DNA of 64,000 bases from Cryobacterium luteum. Its GTDB lineage: Bacteria; Actinomycetota; Actinomycetes; Actinomycetales; Microbacteriaceae. The translations under genes were made by a program, and so were the position numbers. The notes beneath the pieces are model-generated. The model saw only the letters and a program-made list of their open reading frames with translations, did no database searches and was not told the DNA's origin. The DNA lies in assembly GCF_900110125.1 (NCBI RefSeq), contig NZ_FOCN01000008.1:1-64000 (forward strand), given 5' to 3'. Shown in pieces: positions 42,937-53,356 of the stretch (position 1 is the stretch's first letter; each line of letters begins with the position of its first letter).

Positions 42937-43971
42937 TCAGCGGGCGGAGCGCAGACGGTCGAGCCCGCGATTGATTTGGCGAGCCCAGAGCGGACCACGG
43001 TAGAGGAATGCCGTATAGCCCTGCACGAGGGTGGCTCCCGCCGCGAGACGTTCGGCCACCTGCTCGGCCGTGTCCACACCGCCGACAGAGATGACGCAGA
43101 ATTCAGCGGGCACGACGGCGCGAATCTGCTGCAGAACGGCGAGCGACCGGGCGTGCAGCGGGGCGCCGGACAAGCCGCCGGCTCCGGCGGCGGCGATGGT
43201 GGCGGCATCCGTTTTCAGGCCGCTGCGCGAAAGAGTGGTGTTGGTGGCGATGATGCCGTCGAGGCCGAGCTCAACGGCGAGAGCCGCGATGCGTGTAACT
43301 TCCACATCCTCGAGGTCGGGGGCGATCTTCACGAGCAACGGGGTGGCGCCGGCGGCGCCCTTGACCGCGGTCAGCAGCGGTGCGAGCTGGTCGAGTTCCT
43401 GTAGTCCACGCAGGCCTGGGGTGTTGGGTGAACTCACGTTGACCACGAGGTAGTCGGCCACGGGGGCAAGGATCTGCGCGCTGCGCAGGTAGTCGGCCGT
43501 GGCGTTCTCGACGGCGGTGACGCGGCTCTTGCCGATATTGATGCCGAGCACCGGGCGTCCGGCCACGGTGCGCACCCGGGTCAGCCGGGCGACAGCGGCG
43601 TCGGCCCCGTGGTTGTTGAAGCCCATGCGATTGACGACCGCGCGGTCGGCCACGAAGCGAAACAAACGCGGGGTGGGGTTACCGGGCTGGGCCAGCGCGG
43701 TGAGCGTGCCCACCTCGACATGACCGAAACCCAACTGGCCGAGGCCGAGCACGGCCTCGCCGTCCTTGTCGAAACCGGCCGCGACGCCAAACGGCGACGA
43801 GAAATGCAGGCCGAGGGTGTTCACGCTGAGGTCGGTGCGAGGGCGGGTGAACCGGTGCACGAGACGCCCGAGTCCCAGAGTCGGCAGCAGCCGAATGACG
43901 GTGAAGGCGAGGTGGTGGGCGCGCTCCGGATCGATCCGGGTGAGCACGAGCTTGAAGAACAGCGGATACAT
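42937..43971 (-). CDS. pyrD: Dihydroorotate dehydrogenase (quinone), class 2
   Basis: A protein of 344 residues that oxidises dihydroorotate to orotate in pyrimidine synthesis, passing electrons to the membrane quinone. The N-terminal membrane-binding helices (MYPLFFKLVLTRIDPERAH) are followed by SPFGVAAGFDKDGEAV, VVNVSSPNTPGLRGLQ (with the class 2 catalytic Ser region) and VGGVDTAEQVAERLAAGA. It starts 12 nt after the nrdR stop and is likely co-transcribed. Confidence 0.96.
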   Translation of the reverse strand: MYPLFFKLVLTRIDPERAHHLAFTVIRLLPTLGLGRLVHRFTRPRTDLSVNTLGLHFSSPFGVAAGFDKDGEAVLGLGQLGFGHVEVGTLTALAQPGNPTPRLFRFVADRAVVNRMGFNNHGADAAVARLTRVRTVAGRPVLGINIGKSRVTAVENATADYLRSAQILAPVADYLVVNVSSPNTPGLRGLQELDQLAPLLTAVKGAAGATPLLVKIAPDLEDVEVTRIAALAVELGLDGIIATNTTLSRSGLKTDAATIAAAGAGGLSGAPLHARSLAVLQQIRAVVPAEFCVISVGGVDTAEQVAERLAAGATLVQGYTAFLYRGPLWARQINRGLDRLRSAR

Positions 43972-43983
43972 CGGGCCCTACGC

Positions 43984-44511
43984 CTACGCTTTCGGGGTGC
44001 TGGTGGCGGTGGGAATGGTGCCGGCCGAAGCGGCATCCGCGGTCGTGCGGGTCTTGGAACGATTGCTGTGCTCGGTGCGCAGCTGGGTGATGGCGCTCTC
44101 GAAATCGTCGAGGGAATCGAAGCCCTGGTAGACGCTCGCGAACCGCAGGTAGGCGACCTCATCGAGGTCACGCAGCGGCGGCAGGATGGCCAGGCCGATG
44201 TCGTTGGCGTCGACCTGGGAAGCACCGGTCTGGCGGATGGTTTCCTCGACCTTCTGGGCCAGCATGGCCAGATCGGAGTCGGTGACGGGCCGCCCCTGGC
44301 AGGCCTTGCGCACGCCGGAGACGATCTTCTCGCGGCTGAACGGTTCGACCACGCCGCTGCGCTTGATGATGTTCAGGCTCGCCGTTTCGGTAGTGCTGAA
44401 CCGGCGCCCGCATTCGGGGCACTGCCGACGGCGGCGAATGGACAGTCCGTCGTCGCTCGTACGCGAGTCGACGACTCGGGAATCTGGATGGCGACAGAAC
44501 GGGCAGAACAT
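43984..44511 (-). CDS. nrdR: Ribonucleotide reductase repressor NrdR
   Basis: A protein of 175 residues. It has an N-terminal zinc ribbon ([29 protein letters not shown]) and an ATP-cone domain ([19 protein letters not shown]). NrdR senses the ATP/dATP level and represses ribonucleotide reductase genes through NrdR boxes. The last 25 residues are a Thr/Ala-rich tail not needed by the family. It lies 12 nt downstream of hisD and upstream of pyrD in one direction. Confidence 0.96.
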   Translation of the reverse strand: MFCPFCRHPDSRVVDSRTSDDGLSIRRRRQCPECGRRFSTTETASLNIIKRSGVVEPFSREKIVSGVRKACQGRPVTDSDLAMLAQKVEETIRQTGASQVDANDIGLAILPPLRDLDEVAYLRFASVYQGFDSLDDFESAITQLRTEHSNRSKTRTTADAASAGTIPTATSTPKA

Positions 44512-44523
44512 GGTGCTGCCAGC

Positions 44524-45837
44524 CTAGCGGTCGGCGGCGAACCGGGCCGTGACGGCGTCGCCGTGCGCCGGCAGGGCCTCGGCGTTGGAGAGGGCGGCAA
44601 TGTGGCCGGCGACACCCTGCAACGCCTCGCGACTGTAGCGCACGACCTGCTGCGGTCGCAGAAAGGTGTAGGCGCCGAGGCCGGAGGAGAACCGGGCCTG
44701 TCCCCCGGTGGGAAGCACGTGGTTGGAACCGGCGACATAGTCGCCGAGGCTCACCGGAGAATACGGCCCGAGGAAGATGGCCCCGGCGTTCTCGATCGTT
44801 TCGAGCACCGCGTCGGGATCGCTCGTCTGAATCTCGAGGTGCTCCGGCCCGAAGGCATTGCTGAACGCGGCCGCGACCTGCAGGTTGTCGACGAGTACGA
44901 TCGCGGACTGGCGTCCGCGCAGAGCAACGCTCACCCGTTCGCTGTGGGTAGTGGATGCCGCCAGCACGATCAGTCGCGCCGCGACGGCGTCGGCGAGTTC
45001 GGGTGAATCCGTCACCAGCACGGCGGCGGCGAGTTCGTCGTGCTCGGCCTGGCTGACCAGGTCGGCGGCGATCAGCAGCGGGTCGGCGTCAGCATCCGCT
45101 ATCACGAGGATGTCGGTGGGACCGGCCTCGGAATCGATGCCGGCCTGCCCTCGAATGAGTCGTTTGGCGGCGGCGACGTAGACGTTACCGGGGCCGGTGA
45201 CGATCTGCACCGGCTCGAGGCCGATATCGTCGACACCGTAGGCGAGGGCGCCGATGGCTCCGGCGCCGCCCATCGCGTAGATCTCGTCGACACCGAGCAG
45301 ACCGGCGACGGCGAGGATGGTGGGGTGCACGCGACCGTCAAAGTGGCTCTGCGGCGGCGAGGCGAGCGCGATCGACCGCACCCCGGAGACCTGAGCCGGC
45401 ACGACGTTCATGACGACGCTCGAGGGGTAGACGGCCTTGCCGCCGGGAACGTAGAGGCCGACCCGATTCACCGGCTGCCAGCGCTGGGTGACGGTGGCCC
45501 CGGCTTCGATCGTGGTGGTCACGTGCGCGGGCACCTGCGCCGCGCTGGCCAGGCGCACCCGGCGGATGGTCTCGGTGATCGCGGTGCGCACGGCCGGGTC
45601 GAGTGCGGCGACCGCGTCGATGATGTGGCTCGCGGGTACTCGCACCTGGCCGGGGCGCACCCGGTCGAGGCGCTCGGCCTGGTCGAGCAGGGCCACTCCG
45701 CCGCGCTCACGCACGTCGGCGATGAGCTCGGCCGCGATATCGGAGGCGACGGCGACGCTGGTCAGGGCGCGCGGAACGGAAGCCAGAAGCTCGGCCGGTG
45801 TCGGCTCGCTCCCGCGAAGGTCAATAGTCTGAATCAT
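44524..45837 (-). CDS. hisD: Histidinol dehydrogenase
   Basis: A protein of 437 residues that carries out the last two steps of histidine synthesis, histidinol to histidine with NAD and zinc. Typical motifs are RVGLYVPGGKAVYPSSVVMN, VTGPGNVYVAAAKRL and the GPTDILVIADADADP segment. ATG 45837 gives the family N-terminus MIQTIDLRG; longer frames upstream are Gly/Arg-rich and unlikely. It is not next to other his genes in the window. Confidence 0.95.
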   Translation of the reverse strand: MIQTIDLRGSEPTPAELLASVPRALTSVAVASDIAAELIADVRERGGVALLDQAERLDRVRPGQVRVPASHIIDAVAALDPAVRTAITETIRRVRLASAAQVPAHVTTTIEAGATVTQRWQPVNRVGLYVPGGKAVYPSSVVMNVVPAQVSGVRSIALASPPQSHFDGRVHPTILAVAGLLGVDEIYAMGGAGAIGALAYGVDDIGLEPVQIVTGPGNVYVAAAKRLIRGQAGIDSEAGPTDILVIADADADPLLIAADLVSQAEHDELAAAVLVTDSPELADAVAARLIVLAASTTHSERVSVALRGRQSAIVLVDNLQVAAAFSNAFGPEHLEIQTSDPDAVLETIENAGAIFLGPYSPVSLGDYVAGSNHVLPTGGQARFSSGLGAYTFLRPQQVVRYSREALQGVAGHIAALSNAEALPAHGDAVTARFAADR

Positions 45838-45918
45838 CGTGCCCCAGCCTATCCGTGAACCCGCGTCACAATCCGCGCGCGGGAATAGGCTGATGCTGAA
45901 AGAGATTGTTGGTTGAGT

Positions 45919-46539
45919 ATGCAAAGAAACGTTGAACCCTCCGTAACCCCCGTGCCCGCCGTCACCGCTGTGCCCGTATTGCCTGTGCCCGCCGTCGCGA
46001 CCGGGCCCGCGATCGCCCTGCCCGCAGCGCCCCGGCTCGACGCCGATCCCAACGCTCCCGACGACCTGGCCGCGTTCAAGCACGCCTTTCGCCGCCATGC
46101 CGCCGGCGTCGCGGCGATAACGACCCTCGCGCCCGATGGCACCCCGGTCGGCTTCACGGCCACCTCCCTGGCGTCACTGTCCGCGGTTCCCCCCCTCGCC
46201 ACGTTCAACATGGCCAGGTCGGCGAGTTCCTGGACGGCGATCGCCGCCGCCGACCGCGTGGTCATCCACATGCTCGGTGCCCACAATCGCCGCGTCGCCG
46301 AGAAACTCGCCGGCCCGCACGCCGACCGATTCGTCGGCGAGCACTGGCAGCCGGGACCCTACGGGCTCCCGGTGTTGCACGGCGTCACCAGCTGGATGAT
46401 CGGCCGCATCGTGGAACGGGTGTCGGTGCACAACAACGCCGTGGTCGTCGTGCAGATCGAGGGCGGCGGCATGGGCACCGACGATGAGGCACTGCTCTAC
46501 CACGAGCGCACCTACCGGGTACCGGGCTTCGCCGTCTAA
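45919..46539 (+). CDS. Flavin reductase family protein (FMN-binding split barrel)
   Basis: A protein of 206 residues. The split-barrel core is clear: FRRHAAGVAAITTLAPDG, VGFTATSLASLSAVPPLA, FNMARSASSW, then WMIGRIVERVSVHNN. Such proteins reduce or bind FMN, often serving a two-component monooxygenase, but none is nearby. The first 45 residues are Pro/Val/Ala-rich and probably unstructured. ATG 45919 or TTG 45913 could be the start. Confidence 0.88.
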   Translation: MQRNVEPSVTPVPAVTAVPVLPVPAVATGPAIALPAAPRLDADPNAPDDLAAFKHAFRRHAAGVAAITTLAPDGTPVGFTATSLASLSAVPPLATFNMARSASSWTAIAAADRVVIHMLGAHNRRVAEKLAGPHADRFVGEHWQPGPYGLPVLHGVTSWMIGRIVERVSVHNNAVVVVQIEGGGMGTDDEALLYHERTYRVPGFAV

Positions 46540-46560
46540 CTCGTCTCGGGCGCACCGAGG

Positions 46561-46607
46561 TGCCAACTTCGGCCCCCTGGCGGGCCGTCAAGGGGCCAAA
46601 AGTGGCA
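46561..46607. terminator. Imperfect inverted repeat between convergent genes
   Basis: The arms 46561-46576 (TGCCAACTTCGGCCCC) and 46592-46607 pair with a few mismatches around a 15-nt loop. The flavin reductase and acyltransferase genes run towards it, so it probably ends transcription in both directions. Confidence 0.55.
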
Positions 46608-46655
46608 GCTCGCTGCGGTCGGCGCCCAGGGTGCGGGCCACGTTGAGCCGCGAGG

Positions 46656-47438
46656 CTACTTCTCCGCAGCCGACTTCGCGGCAGCCTTGCGGCGGCGACG
46701 CTCGGCTTCGGCGATCGCAGCCTGTTCGGGGGTCGGCGCGGTGCCGCCGAGGTGCGCGGGTTGCCACCACTGGCCGGCGCCCGGCACCGGGTACTCCGTC
46801 TGCACCGCGTCGACGAGGCGCTGCAGGGTGTCGTGCAGCCTCAGCGTGGCCGCAGCGACGTCGTCCACGGCGGCAGCGGCATCCGCTCGGATGGGCTCAC
46901 CAAAACGGATGCTGACCGGCACGCCCATGCGCTCCCGCAGACGCGACCGGTGGTTCTTGGTCATCAGCCGGTGCCCGCCCCACACGGCGACCGGGATGAT
47001 CGGTACGTTCGCGGCCTGCGCCATGCGCACCGCGCCCGACTTGAGTTCGCGCACGGTGAACGAGGCGTTGACGCCGCCCTCGGGGAACACACCGAGCAGT
47101 TCACCGCTGACCAGGGCCGTCACGGCCTGGGCGTAGGCTTCGTGACCGCTGTCCATGTCGACCGAGATGTGTTTCATGCCGCGCAGCAGGGGTCCGACCA
47201 GTGGCTGGTCGAAGGCACCCTTCTTGGCCATGAAACGGATGTGCCGCCGGTTGTGCCGCCAGGTGACCCACTCGACCAGGGCGAAGTCGAGATAGCCGAA
47301 GTGGGTGATGGCGAGCACGGCGCCGCCTGAGACCGGCAGGCGTTCGAGACCGGTCACGGCCGGGCGCACCCGGAGCACGCCGAACAGGGCGCGACCGGCC
47401 CCGATGGCGACCTGGTAGATCGGCTCTCGCTTGTGCAT
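46656..47438 (-). CDS. 1-acyl-glycerol-3-phosphate acyltransferase-like protein (PlsC family)
   Basis: A protein of 260 residues with the HX4D catalytic motif HFGYLD (in ITHFGYLDFALVEW) and the FPEGGVN acyl-acceptor motif, as in PlsC enzymes that make phosphatidic acid. The long C-terminal tail is Ala/Arg/Lys-rich (EAERRRRKAAAKSAAEK). It is a likely membrane-surface enzyme of lipid synthesis; the exact substrate is not decided. It lies just downstream of dnaE in the same direction. Confidence 0.88.
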   Translation of the reverse strand: MHKREPIYQVAIGAGRALFGVLRVRPAVTGLERLPVSGGAVLAITHFGYLDFALVEWVTWRHNRRHIRFMAKKGAFDQPLVGPLLRGMKHISVDMDSGHEAYAQAVTALVSGELLGVFPEGGVNASFTVRELKSGAVRMAQAANVPIIPVAVWGGHRLMTKNHRSRLRERMGVPVSIRFGEPIRADAAAAVDDVAAATLRLHDTLQRLVDAVQTEYPVPGAGQWWQPAHLGGTAPTPEQAAIAEAERRRRKAAAKSAAEK

Positions 47439-47491
47439 GCTTCCAGCCTAGGCGGGAGTCCTGTCAGTAATCTGCGGCCAGGGCTGAAGAA

Positions 47492-50400
47492 TTAGGTGAG
47501 GCAGTTGGGGCCGAGGATGCTTTTGAGCTCGCCGAACAGGTCGGCGCTCACCTTCACCCGGTACGGCAGCTCGAATACCCGCGCCACATCGTTCTTGACC
47601 AGTTTGAGGCGCACCTCGGCCTCGCCGGCGTGGCGCTTGAGGATCTCGCCGAGCGCACTCACCGTGTCGGTGGTCGCCCTGGCCTCCCCCACCGTGATCG
47701 AGACCATGCTCTGGTCAGAGCCCTGGCCGAGCTCGGGCTGGAACACACTGAACGCATGCAGGTTCATTCCGTCGTCGCGCAGGCTGACGCGGCCGCGCAC
47801 GACCACGACCGAGTCGCTGATCAGTTCCGGCGCGAACTCGAGGTAGGCCTTGCCCATGAACATGGCGGTGATCTCCCCGCCGAAGTCCTCAACCTGGATC
47901 ATGCCGTATTGGTTGCCGGACTTCTTGGCGATGCGGTGCTGCACGCTCGTGATCAGGCCGGCCACGGTGACCGTGTCGCCGTCTTCGGTCGATTCCGACG
48001 CGATCAGGTCCGCGATGGTGGTGCTGGCATGCTTGGCGAGCGGAATCTCCAGCCCGGCAAGCGGATGGTCGGACACGTACAGCCCGAGCATGTCGCGTTC
48101 GTAGGCGAGTTTCTCTTTCTTGCTCCACTCCGGTCGGTCCGGCACCTGCTCGGTGTCCTGCGGTTCGTCGAACAGGCTGTCGAAGTCGAACCCGATATTG
48201 CCGTTGCTCTCTTCCCGTTTGATCTTCACGGCCGACTCGACGGCGGATTCGTGAATCTCAACCATGCCGCGCCGGGTGGCGCCGAGCGAGTCGAAGGCCC
48301 CGGCCTTGACGAGCGATTCGATGGTGCGCTTGTTGGCGACAGGCAGGGGCACCTTGCGCAGAAAGTCGTGGAAGGACTCGAAGCGCCCCTTTTCTTCGCG
48401 GGCTCCGCGAATGGCCTCGACCACGTTGAAGCCGACGTTACGCACGGCACCGAGACCGAAACGGATGTCGGTGCCCACCGCCGCGAAGAATCCGATCGAC
48501 TCGTTCACGTCGGGCGCTAACACCTGGATGCCCATGCGGCGGCACTCGTTGAGGTAGAGCGCGAGCTTGTCGCGGGAGTCACCGACGCTCGTGAGCAGCG
48601 CGGCCATATACTCGGCCGGGTACACCGCTTTCAGGTAGGCGGTCCAGTAGGAGAGAACCCCGTAGGCGGCCGAGTGCGCCTTATTGAAGGCGTAGTCGGA
48701 GAACGGCAAGAGAATGTTCCAGACCGTGGTGACGGCGTCCATGGAGTAGCCGCGGTCCTGCATGCCCTTCGAGAAACCCTCGAACTGCTTGTCCAGCTCC
48801 GACTTCTTCTTCTTACCCATGGCGCGGCGCAGCAGGTCTGCTTCACCGAGCGTGAAGCCGGCGAGCACCTGAGCAATCGACATAACCTGCTCCTGGTACA
48901 CGATCAGGCCGTAGGTGGTGCCGATGACGTCTTTGAGGGGCTCTTCGAGCTCCTGGTGAATGGGAATGATCTCCTGCACACCGGTCTTGCGCAGCGCATA
49001 GTTCGTGTGCGAGTTGGCACCCATGGGCCCGGGACGGTATAGGGCGATGACGGCCGAGATGTCTTCGAAGTTGTCGGGCTTCATGAGCCGCAGCAGGGCT
49101 CGCATCGGGCCGCCGTCGAGCTGGAACACGCCGAGCGTGTCGCCGCGAGCAAGCAGTTCATAGGCGGCGGGATCTTCCAGGCCGAGGTCTTCGAGTACGG
49201 GCCGGTGACCGCGGTTCACCGCAATGTTGTCGAGGGTGTCGTCGATGATGGTGAGGTTGCGCAGCCCCAAAAAGTCCATCTTGATCAGTCCGAGGGCCTC
49301 GGAGGCCGGGTAGTCGAATTGCGTGACGACCTGGCCATCCGCTTCACGCTTCATGATGGGGATGATGTCGATCAAAGGGTCGCTCGACATGATCACACCG
49401 GCGGCGTGCACGCCCCACTGACGTTTCAGGTTTTCCAGGCCGAGGGCGGTGTCGAACACGGTTCGGGCTTCGGGGTCGCTCTCGATGACGGCGCGAAAGT
49501 CGGCCGCTTCACGGTAGCGCGGGTGGTCCTTGTCGAACATGCCGGTGAGGGGCACGTCCTTTCCCATGATGGCCGGCGGCATGGCCTTGGTGAGCTTGTC
49601 GCCCATGCCGAAGGGAAAGCCGAGCACACGCGAGGCGTCTTTCAGGGCCTGCTTGGCCTTGATCGTGCCGTAGGTGACGATCTGGGCGACGCGTTCCTCG
49701 CCGTACTTCTCGGTGACGTACTTGATAACCTCACCGCGGCGACGCTCGTCGAAGTCGACGTCGAAGTCGGGCATCGAGACGCGGTCAGGGTTGAGGAACC
49801 GTTCGAAGATGAGGCCGTGCACGAGCGGGTCGAGGTCGGTGATACCCATCGCGTAGGCGACCATGGAGCCGGCGCCCGAACCACGGCCGGGACCGACGCG
49901 GATACCCTGCTGCTTCGACCACATGATGAAGTCGGCGACGACGAGGAAGTAGCCGGGGAAACCCATCTGCACGATGATGCCGATTTCGTAGTCGGCGCGC
50001 GTGCGCACATCGGCGGGGATGCCCTTCGGGTAGCGTTTGGCCAGCCCGATCTCGTTTTCCTTGATGAACCAGCTTTCCTCGTTCTCACCCTCCGGGCAAG
50101 GAAAGCGCGGCATGTAGTTGGCTTTGGTGTTGAATTCCACCTCGCAGCGCTCGGCAATGAGCAGGGTGTTGTCGCAGGATTCGGGGTGGTCGCGGAACAG
50201 GTGCCGCATCTGCGCCGCGGTCTTCAGGTAGAACTCGTTGGAGTCGAACTTGAACCGGTTCGGGTCGTCCAGGGTCGACGCCGACTGCACGCACAGCAAC
50301 GCCGCATGGGCGGTGGCGTCGTGGGCGTGGGTGTAGTGCAGGTCGTTGCTGGCCAGCAGCGGAAGGTCGAGCTCCTTGGCCAGTTTCAGCAGGTCGGTCA

Positions 50401-51022
50401 TGGTGCGGCGTTCGATGTCGATGCCGTGGTCCATGATCTCGCAGAAAAAGTTCTCCTTGCCGAAGATGTCCTGAAAGTCCCCGGCGGCCTTCTTCGCCTC
50501 GTCGTACTGGCCGAGGCGCAGCCGGGTTTGCACTTCGCCACCGACGCAGCCGGTCGTACCGATCAGGCCCTTCGAATACTGGCTGAGCAGTTCGCGGTCC
50601 ATGCGCGGTTTGAAGTAGTAGCCCTCAAGGCTCGCCTTCGACGACAGCCGGAACAGGTTGTGCATGCCCGCGGTGTTCTCGGAGAGCAGCGTCATGTGGG
50701 TGTATGAGCCGGCGCCACCGACGTCGTCCCGGTTCTGCCCGCTCGTGCCCCACCGCACCCGGGTTTTGTCGCGGCGATCGGTGCCGGGGGTGATATACGC
50801 CTCCGTACCGATGATCGGCTTGATGCCGGCGTCGGTCGCACTCTTCCAGAAGTCGAAGGCGCCGAACACGTTGCCGTGGTCGGTGATCGCCACCGCCGGC
50901 ATCCCCTGCTCGACGGCGGCCTTGATCAGGGGTTTCACCCGGGCGGCTCCGTCGAGCATGGAGTATTCGCTGTGCACGTGCAGGTGCACGAAATTGTCGG
51001 TGGCGGTTACCGGGTTACTCAC
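47492..51022 (-). CDS. dnaE: DNA polymerase III alpha subunit
   Basis: The 1176-residue replicative polymerase. The N-terminal PHP domain has FVHLHVHSEYSMLDGAARV, and the catalytic acidic motif is PDFDVDFDERRRGEVI. The tau/beta-binding OB region near the end has VTVAGLITSVQHRIAKKSG. The length is that of the DnaE1 type. GTG 51022 has GGAG about 6 nt upstream. It follows rluD in the same direction after 45 nt. Confidence 0.97.
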   Translation of the reverse strand: MSNPVTATDNFVHLHVHSEYSMLDGAARVKPLIKAAVEQGMPAVAITDHGNVFGAFDFWKSATDAGIKPIIGTEAYITPGTDRRDKTRVRWGTSGQNRDDVGGAGSYTHMTLLSENTAGMHNLFRLSSKASLEGYYFKPRMDRELLSQYSKGLIGTTGCVGGEVQTRLRLGQYDEAKKAAGDFQDIFGKENFFCEIMDHGIDIERRTMTDLLKLAKELDLPLLASNDLHYTHAHDATAHAALLCVQSASTLDDPNRFKFDSNEFYLKTAAQMRHLFRDHPESCDNTLLIAERCEVEFNTKANYMPRFPCPEGENEESWFIKENEIGLAKRYPKGIPADVRTRADYEIGIIVQMGFPGYFLVVADFIMWSKQQGIRVGPGRGSGAGSMVAYAMGITDLDPLVHGLIFERFLNPDRVSMPDFDVDFDERRRGEVIKYVTEKYGEERVAQIVTYGTIKAKQALKDASRVLGFPFGMGDKLTKAMPPAIMGKDVPLTGMFDKDHPRYREAADFRAVIESDPEARTVFDTALGLENLKRQWGVHAAGVIMSSDPLIDIIPIMKREADGQVVTQFDYPASEALGLIKMDFLGLRNLTIIDDTLDNIAVNRGHRPVLEDLGLEDPAAYELLARGDTLGVFQLDGGPMRALLRLMKPDNFEDISAVIALYRPGPMGANSHTNYALRKTGVQEIIPIHQELEEPLKDVIGTTYGLIVYQEQVMSIAQVLAGFTLGEADLLRRAMGKKKKSELDKQFEGFSKGMQDRGYSMDAVTTVWNILLPFSDYAFNKAHSAAYGVLSYWTAYLKAVYPAEYMAALLTSVGDSRDKLALYLNECRRMGIQVLAPDVNESIGFFAAVGTDIRFGLGAVRNVGFNVVEAIRGAREEKGRFESFHDFLRKVPLPVANKRTIESLVKAGAFDSLGATRRGMVEIHESAVESAVKIKREESNGNIGFDFDSLFDEPQDTEQVPDRPEWSKKEKLAYERDMLGLYVSDHPLAGLEIPLAKHASTTIADLIASESTEDGDTVTVAGLITSVQHRIAKKSGNQYGMIQVEDFGGEITAMFMGKAYLEFAPELISDSVVVVRGRVSLRDDGMNLHAFSVFQPELGQGSDQSMVSITVGEARATTDTVSALGEILKRHAGEAEVRLKLVKNDVARVFELPYRVKVSADLFGELKSILGPNCLT

Positions 51023-51067
51023 AATGACTCCGACGAGTTGATGAAACGGTTAGGGGCGAGCCCCGGG

Positions 51068-52018
51068 TCAGTCTCCGCGCAGCACCGCGAGGGCGTGGGT
51101 GAGGTCGGCCGGGTAGTCGGCGTTGTAGGTCACCCATTCGTGGCTGTCCGGATGGGTGAAGGCAAGCTGCTTGGCGTGCAGCCACTGCCGCTTCAGCCCG
51201 AGCCGGGCGGTGATCGACGGATCGGCGCCGTACATGGCGTCGCCGACGCACGGATGCCGCTGGGCGGTCATGTGCACCCGGATCTGGTGGGTGCGCCCCG
51301 TCTCCAGGTGTACCTCGAGCAGGGAACCGTAGGGGAAGGCTTCCAGGGTCTCGTAGTGGGTGATCGAAGGCTTACCGTCGGCCATGACCGCGAACTTCCA
51401 ATCCGACCGCGGGTGGCGGCCGATCGGCGCATCGATGGTGCCGGTGAGCGGGTCGGGGTGGCCCTGCACGACGGTGTGATAAATCTTCTCGACCTCGCGG
51501 TCGTGGAAAGCCTTCTTGAGCGCCGTATAGGCCGTCTCCGACTTGGCGACGACCATGAGGCCGCTCGTGCCCACGTCGAGCCGGTGCACGATGCCGGCAC
51601 GTTCGGCTGCGCCCGAGGTCGCGATGCGAAAGCCAGCAGCCAACAGGGCGCCGGGCACGGTCGGGCCGGTCCACCCGACGCTCGCATGGGCGGCCACTCC
51701 GGCCGGTTTGTTGATGACGATGATGCTCTCGTCGTCGTGCACGACGGTGAGATCAGGGACAGCGATCGGAATGACGCGCAGCGGCTGCTTGGGCTGCCAG
51801 GTCACTTCGATCCAGCTGCCGGCTCGCAGGCGATCGGATTTGCCGACGACGGTGCCGTCGAGCACGACGCCGCCGGCCTCGGAGACCTCGGCGGCGAAGC
51901 TGCGCGAGAAGCCGAACAGTTTGGCCAGACCGGCGTCTACCCGCACGCCTTCCAAGCCGTCCGGGAGTGGCAGTGATCGCCGTTCCGGGGGGCTGGTCAG
52001 GTCGATGGGGCCGTTCAT
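51068..52018 (-). CDS. RluA/RluD-family 23S rRNA pseudouridine synthase
   Basis: A protein of 316 residues. An N-terminal S4 RNA-binding domain ([19 protein letters not shown]) is followed by the catalytic domain with [16 protein letters not shown], whose Asp is the nucleophile. It changes uridines of 23S rRNA to pseudouridine. ATG 52018 overlaps the lspA stop (ATGA). The lspA-rluD-dnaE order is typical of actinobacteria. The exact target position cannot be read from sequence. Confidence 0.95.
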   Translation of the reverse strand: MNGPIDLTSPPERRSLPLPDGLEGVRVDAGLAKLFGFSRSFAAEVSEAGGVVLDGTVVGKSDRLRAGSWIEVTWQPKQPLRVIPIAVPDLTVVHDDESIIVINKPAGVAAHASVGWTGPTVPGALLAAGFRIATSGAAERAGIVHRLDVGTSGLMVVAKSETAYTALKKAFHDREVEKIYHTVVQGHPDPLTGTIDAPIGRHPRSDWKFAVMADGKPSITHYETLEAFPYGSLLEVHLETGRTHQIRVHMTAQRHPCVGDAMYGADPSITARLGLKRQWLHAKQLAFTHPDSHEWVTYNADYPADLTHALAVLRGD

Positions 52019-52698
52019 GGCAGAGCCTCAGCGCCGGGTACCTGCCGGTCGCGGGCCGTCGAATCGGGCGTGACAATCTCGCTGGTGCGCGTTTCGGGTG
52101 TCACAGCATCCGTTATGAGAGGAGGAGTTTCGAGGGGCATGGCGGTTGCCACCGGCACGGTCGCTGTGGCGGTCTTGCTGACGGCCACGACCTTGTTGCC
52201 GTCGAGGCCGATGCCGCGGATGGTCAGGATCATGAAGATGATCATGCTGGTCACGATGGCCATGTCGGCGACGTTGTAGATCGCCGGCAGCAGCCAGGGG
52301 GTCGAGATGAAGTCGACCACGTGCCCGACGCCGAAGCCGGGTTCGCGCAGCAGTCGGTCGGTCAGGTTGCCGAGCACACCGCCGAGCAGCAGGCCGAAAA
52401 CGAGGCCCCAGGCCAGTGAGCGGATGCGCCGGGCGAACCAGATAATGAACACCACGACGGCGGCAGCGATGATCGAGAAGATCCAGGTGGATCCGCTCGC
52501 GAGCGAAAACGCCGCGCCCGGGTTCCGAACGAAGTGCAGTTGCAGCACGTCGTTCAGAACCCGAATCACAGAGCCCTCGGTCATCGAGGCGACGACGAGG
52601 TACTTGCTGTACTGATCGAGGGCGTAAATGCCCAGCGCGACGAGGGCTAGAACGATAAGCGCTCGCGAACGCTTCTTCGTTCCGGCCCTAGGCTCCAA
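52015..52698 (-). CDS. lspA: Lipoprotein signal peptidase
   Basis: A membrane aspartyl protease of 227 residues that removes signal peptides from prolipoproteins. The catalytic pair lies in [16 protein letters not shown] and [14 protein letters not shown]; four membrane helices are seen. The start is TTG 52698, overlapping the divIVA stop. A 55-residue Thr/Pro/Ala-rich tail follows the last helix and is longer than in most LspA proteins. Its substrates here would include the two ABC lipoproteins. Confidence 0.95.
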   Translation of the reverse strand: MEPRAGTKKRSRALIVLALVALGIYALDQYSKYLVVASMTEGSVIRVLNDVLQLHFVRNPGAAFSLASGSTWIFSIIAAAVVVFIIWFARRIRSLAWGLVFGLLLGGVLGNLTDRLLREPGFGVGHVVDFISTPWLLPAIYNVADMAIVTSMIIFMILTIRGIGLDGNKVVAVSKTATATVPVATAMPLETPPLITDAVTPETRTSEIVTPDSTARDRQVPGAEALP

Positions 52699-53311
52699 AG
52701 CCCTGGAAGCTGGGCTTCGGCGCGTTGGTGTCGGCCGTGGAGCCCACCGAGCTCGCGTCGAGGTCGTGCAGCTGACCCTCGATGTAGCTCTTGAGCTTCA
52801 GGCGGTACTCGCGCTCGAACGTGCGAAGCTCGTCGATCTTGCCTTCGAGCGTGGAGCGCTCCTGGTCGAGCTTCTGCAGCTGAATGCGCTGCTGGGTCTC
52901 GGCTTCGGCGATGACGCGTGCCGCAGTGGCGTGGCCTTCGGCGATCAGGGCGTCGCGCTTCTCGGCGCCTTCCTTGACGTGCTCTTCATGCAGGCGGCGA
53001 GCCAGCTGCAGCAGGTTGGTCGTGCCGGCCGTCTCGTCGATCGGCGTGAGCGCGGCAACGGGCGCAACCGGAGCGGCGACGGGCTCGACGACGACCGGTT
53101 CGGACGGAGCTGCGGCGACCGGGGCGGAATCGGCTGCGGGAGCAGCGCCTCCACCAACCTGGGCACGCAGTTCCTCGTTCTCCTTGGTCAGGCGACGCAG
53201 TTCGACGACGACCTCGTCGAGAAAGTCATCGACCTCGTCCTGGTCGTATCCCTCACGGAACTTGGTCGACTGGAACCTTTTGTTGACTACATCTTCCGGA
53301 GTTAGCGCCAT
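52688..53311 (-). CDS. divIVA: DivIVA/Wag31 polar growth protein
   Basis: A protein of 207 residues. The N-terminal DivIVA membrane-curvature domain is typical (MALTPEDVVNKRFQSTKF, EGYDQDEVDDFLDEVVVEL). An Ala/Pro/Val-rich linker (about 55-90) follows, then a long coiled coil (RRLHEEHVKEGAEKRDAL to about residue 180). It marks the cell poles and directs peptidoglycan synthesis in actinobacteria. It has its own 158-nt upstream gap with an inverted repeat, suggesting separate expression. Confidence 0.95.
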   Translation of the reverse strand: MALTPEDVVNKRFQSTKFREGYDQDEVDDFLDEVVVELRRLTKENEELRAQVGGGAAPAADSAPVAAAPSEPVVVEPVAAPVAPVAALTPIDETAGTTNLLQLARRLHEEHVKEGAEKRDALIAEGHATAARVIAEAETQQRIQLQKLDQERSTLEGKIDELRTFEREYRLKLKSYIEGQLHDLDASSVGSTADTNAPKPSFQGFGA

Positions 53312-53356
53312 GGCTTTTCACCCTCAAAACTTGAATTTATTGTGAACATTTGACTG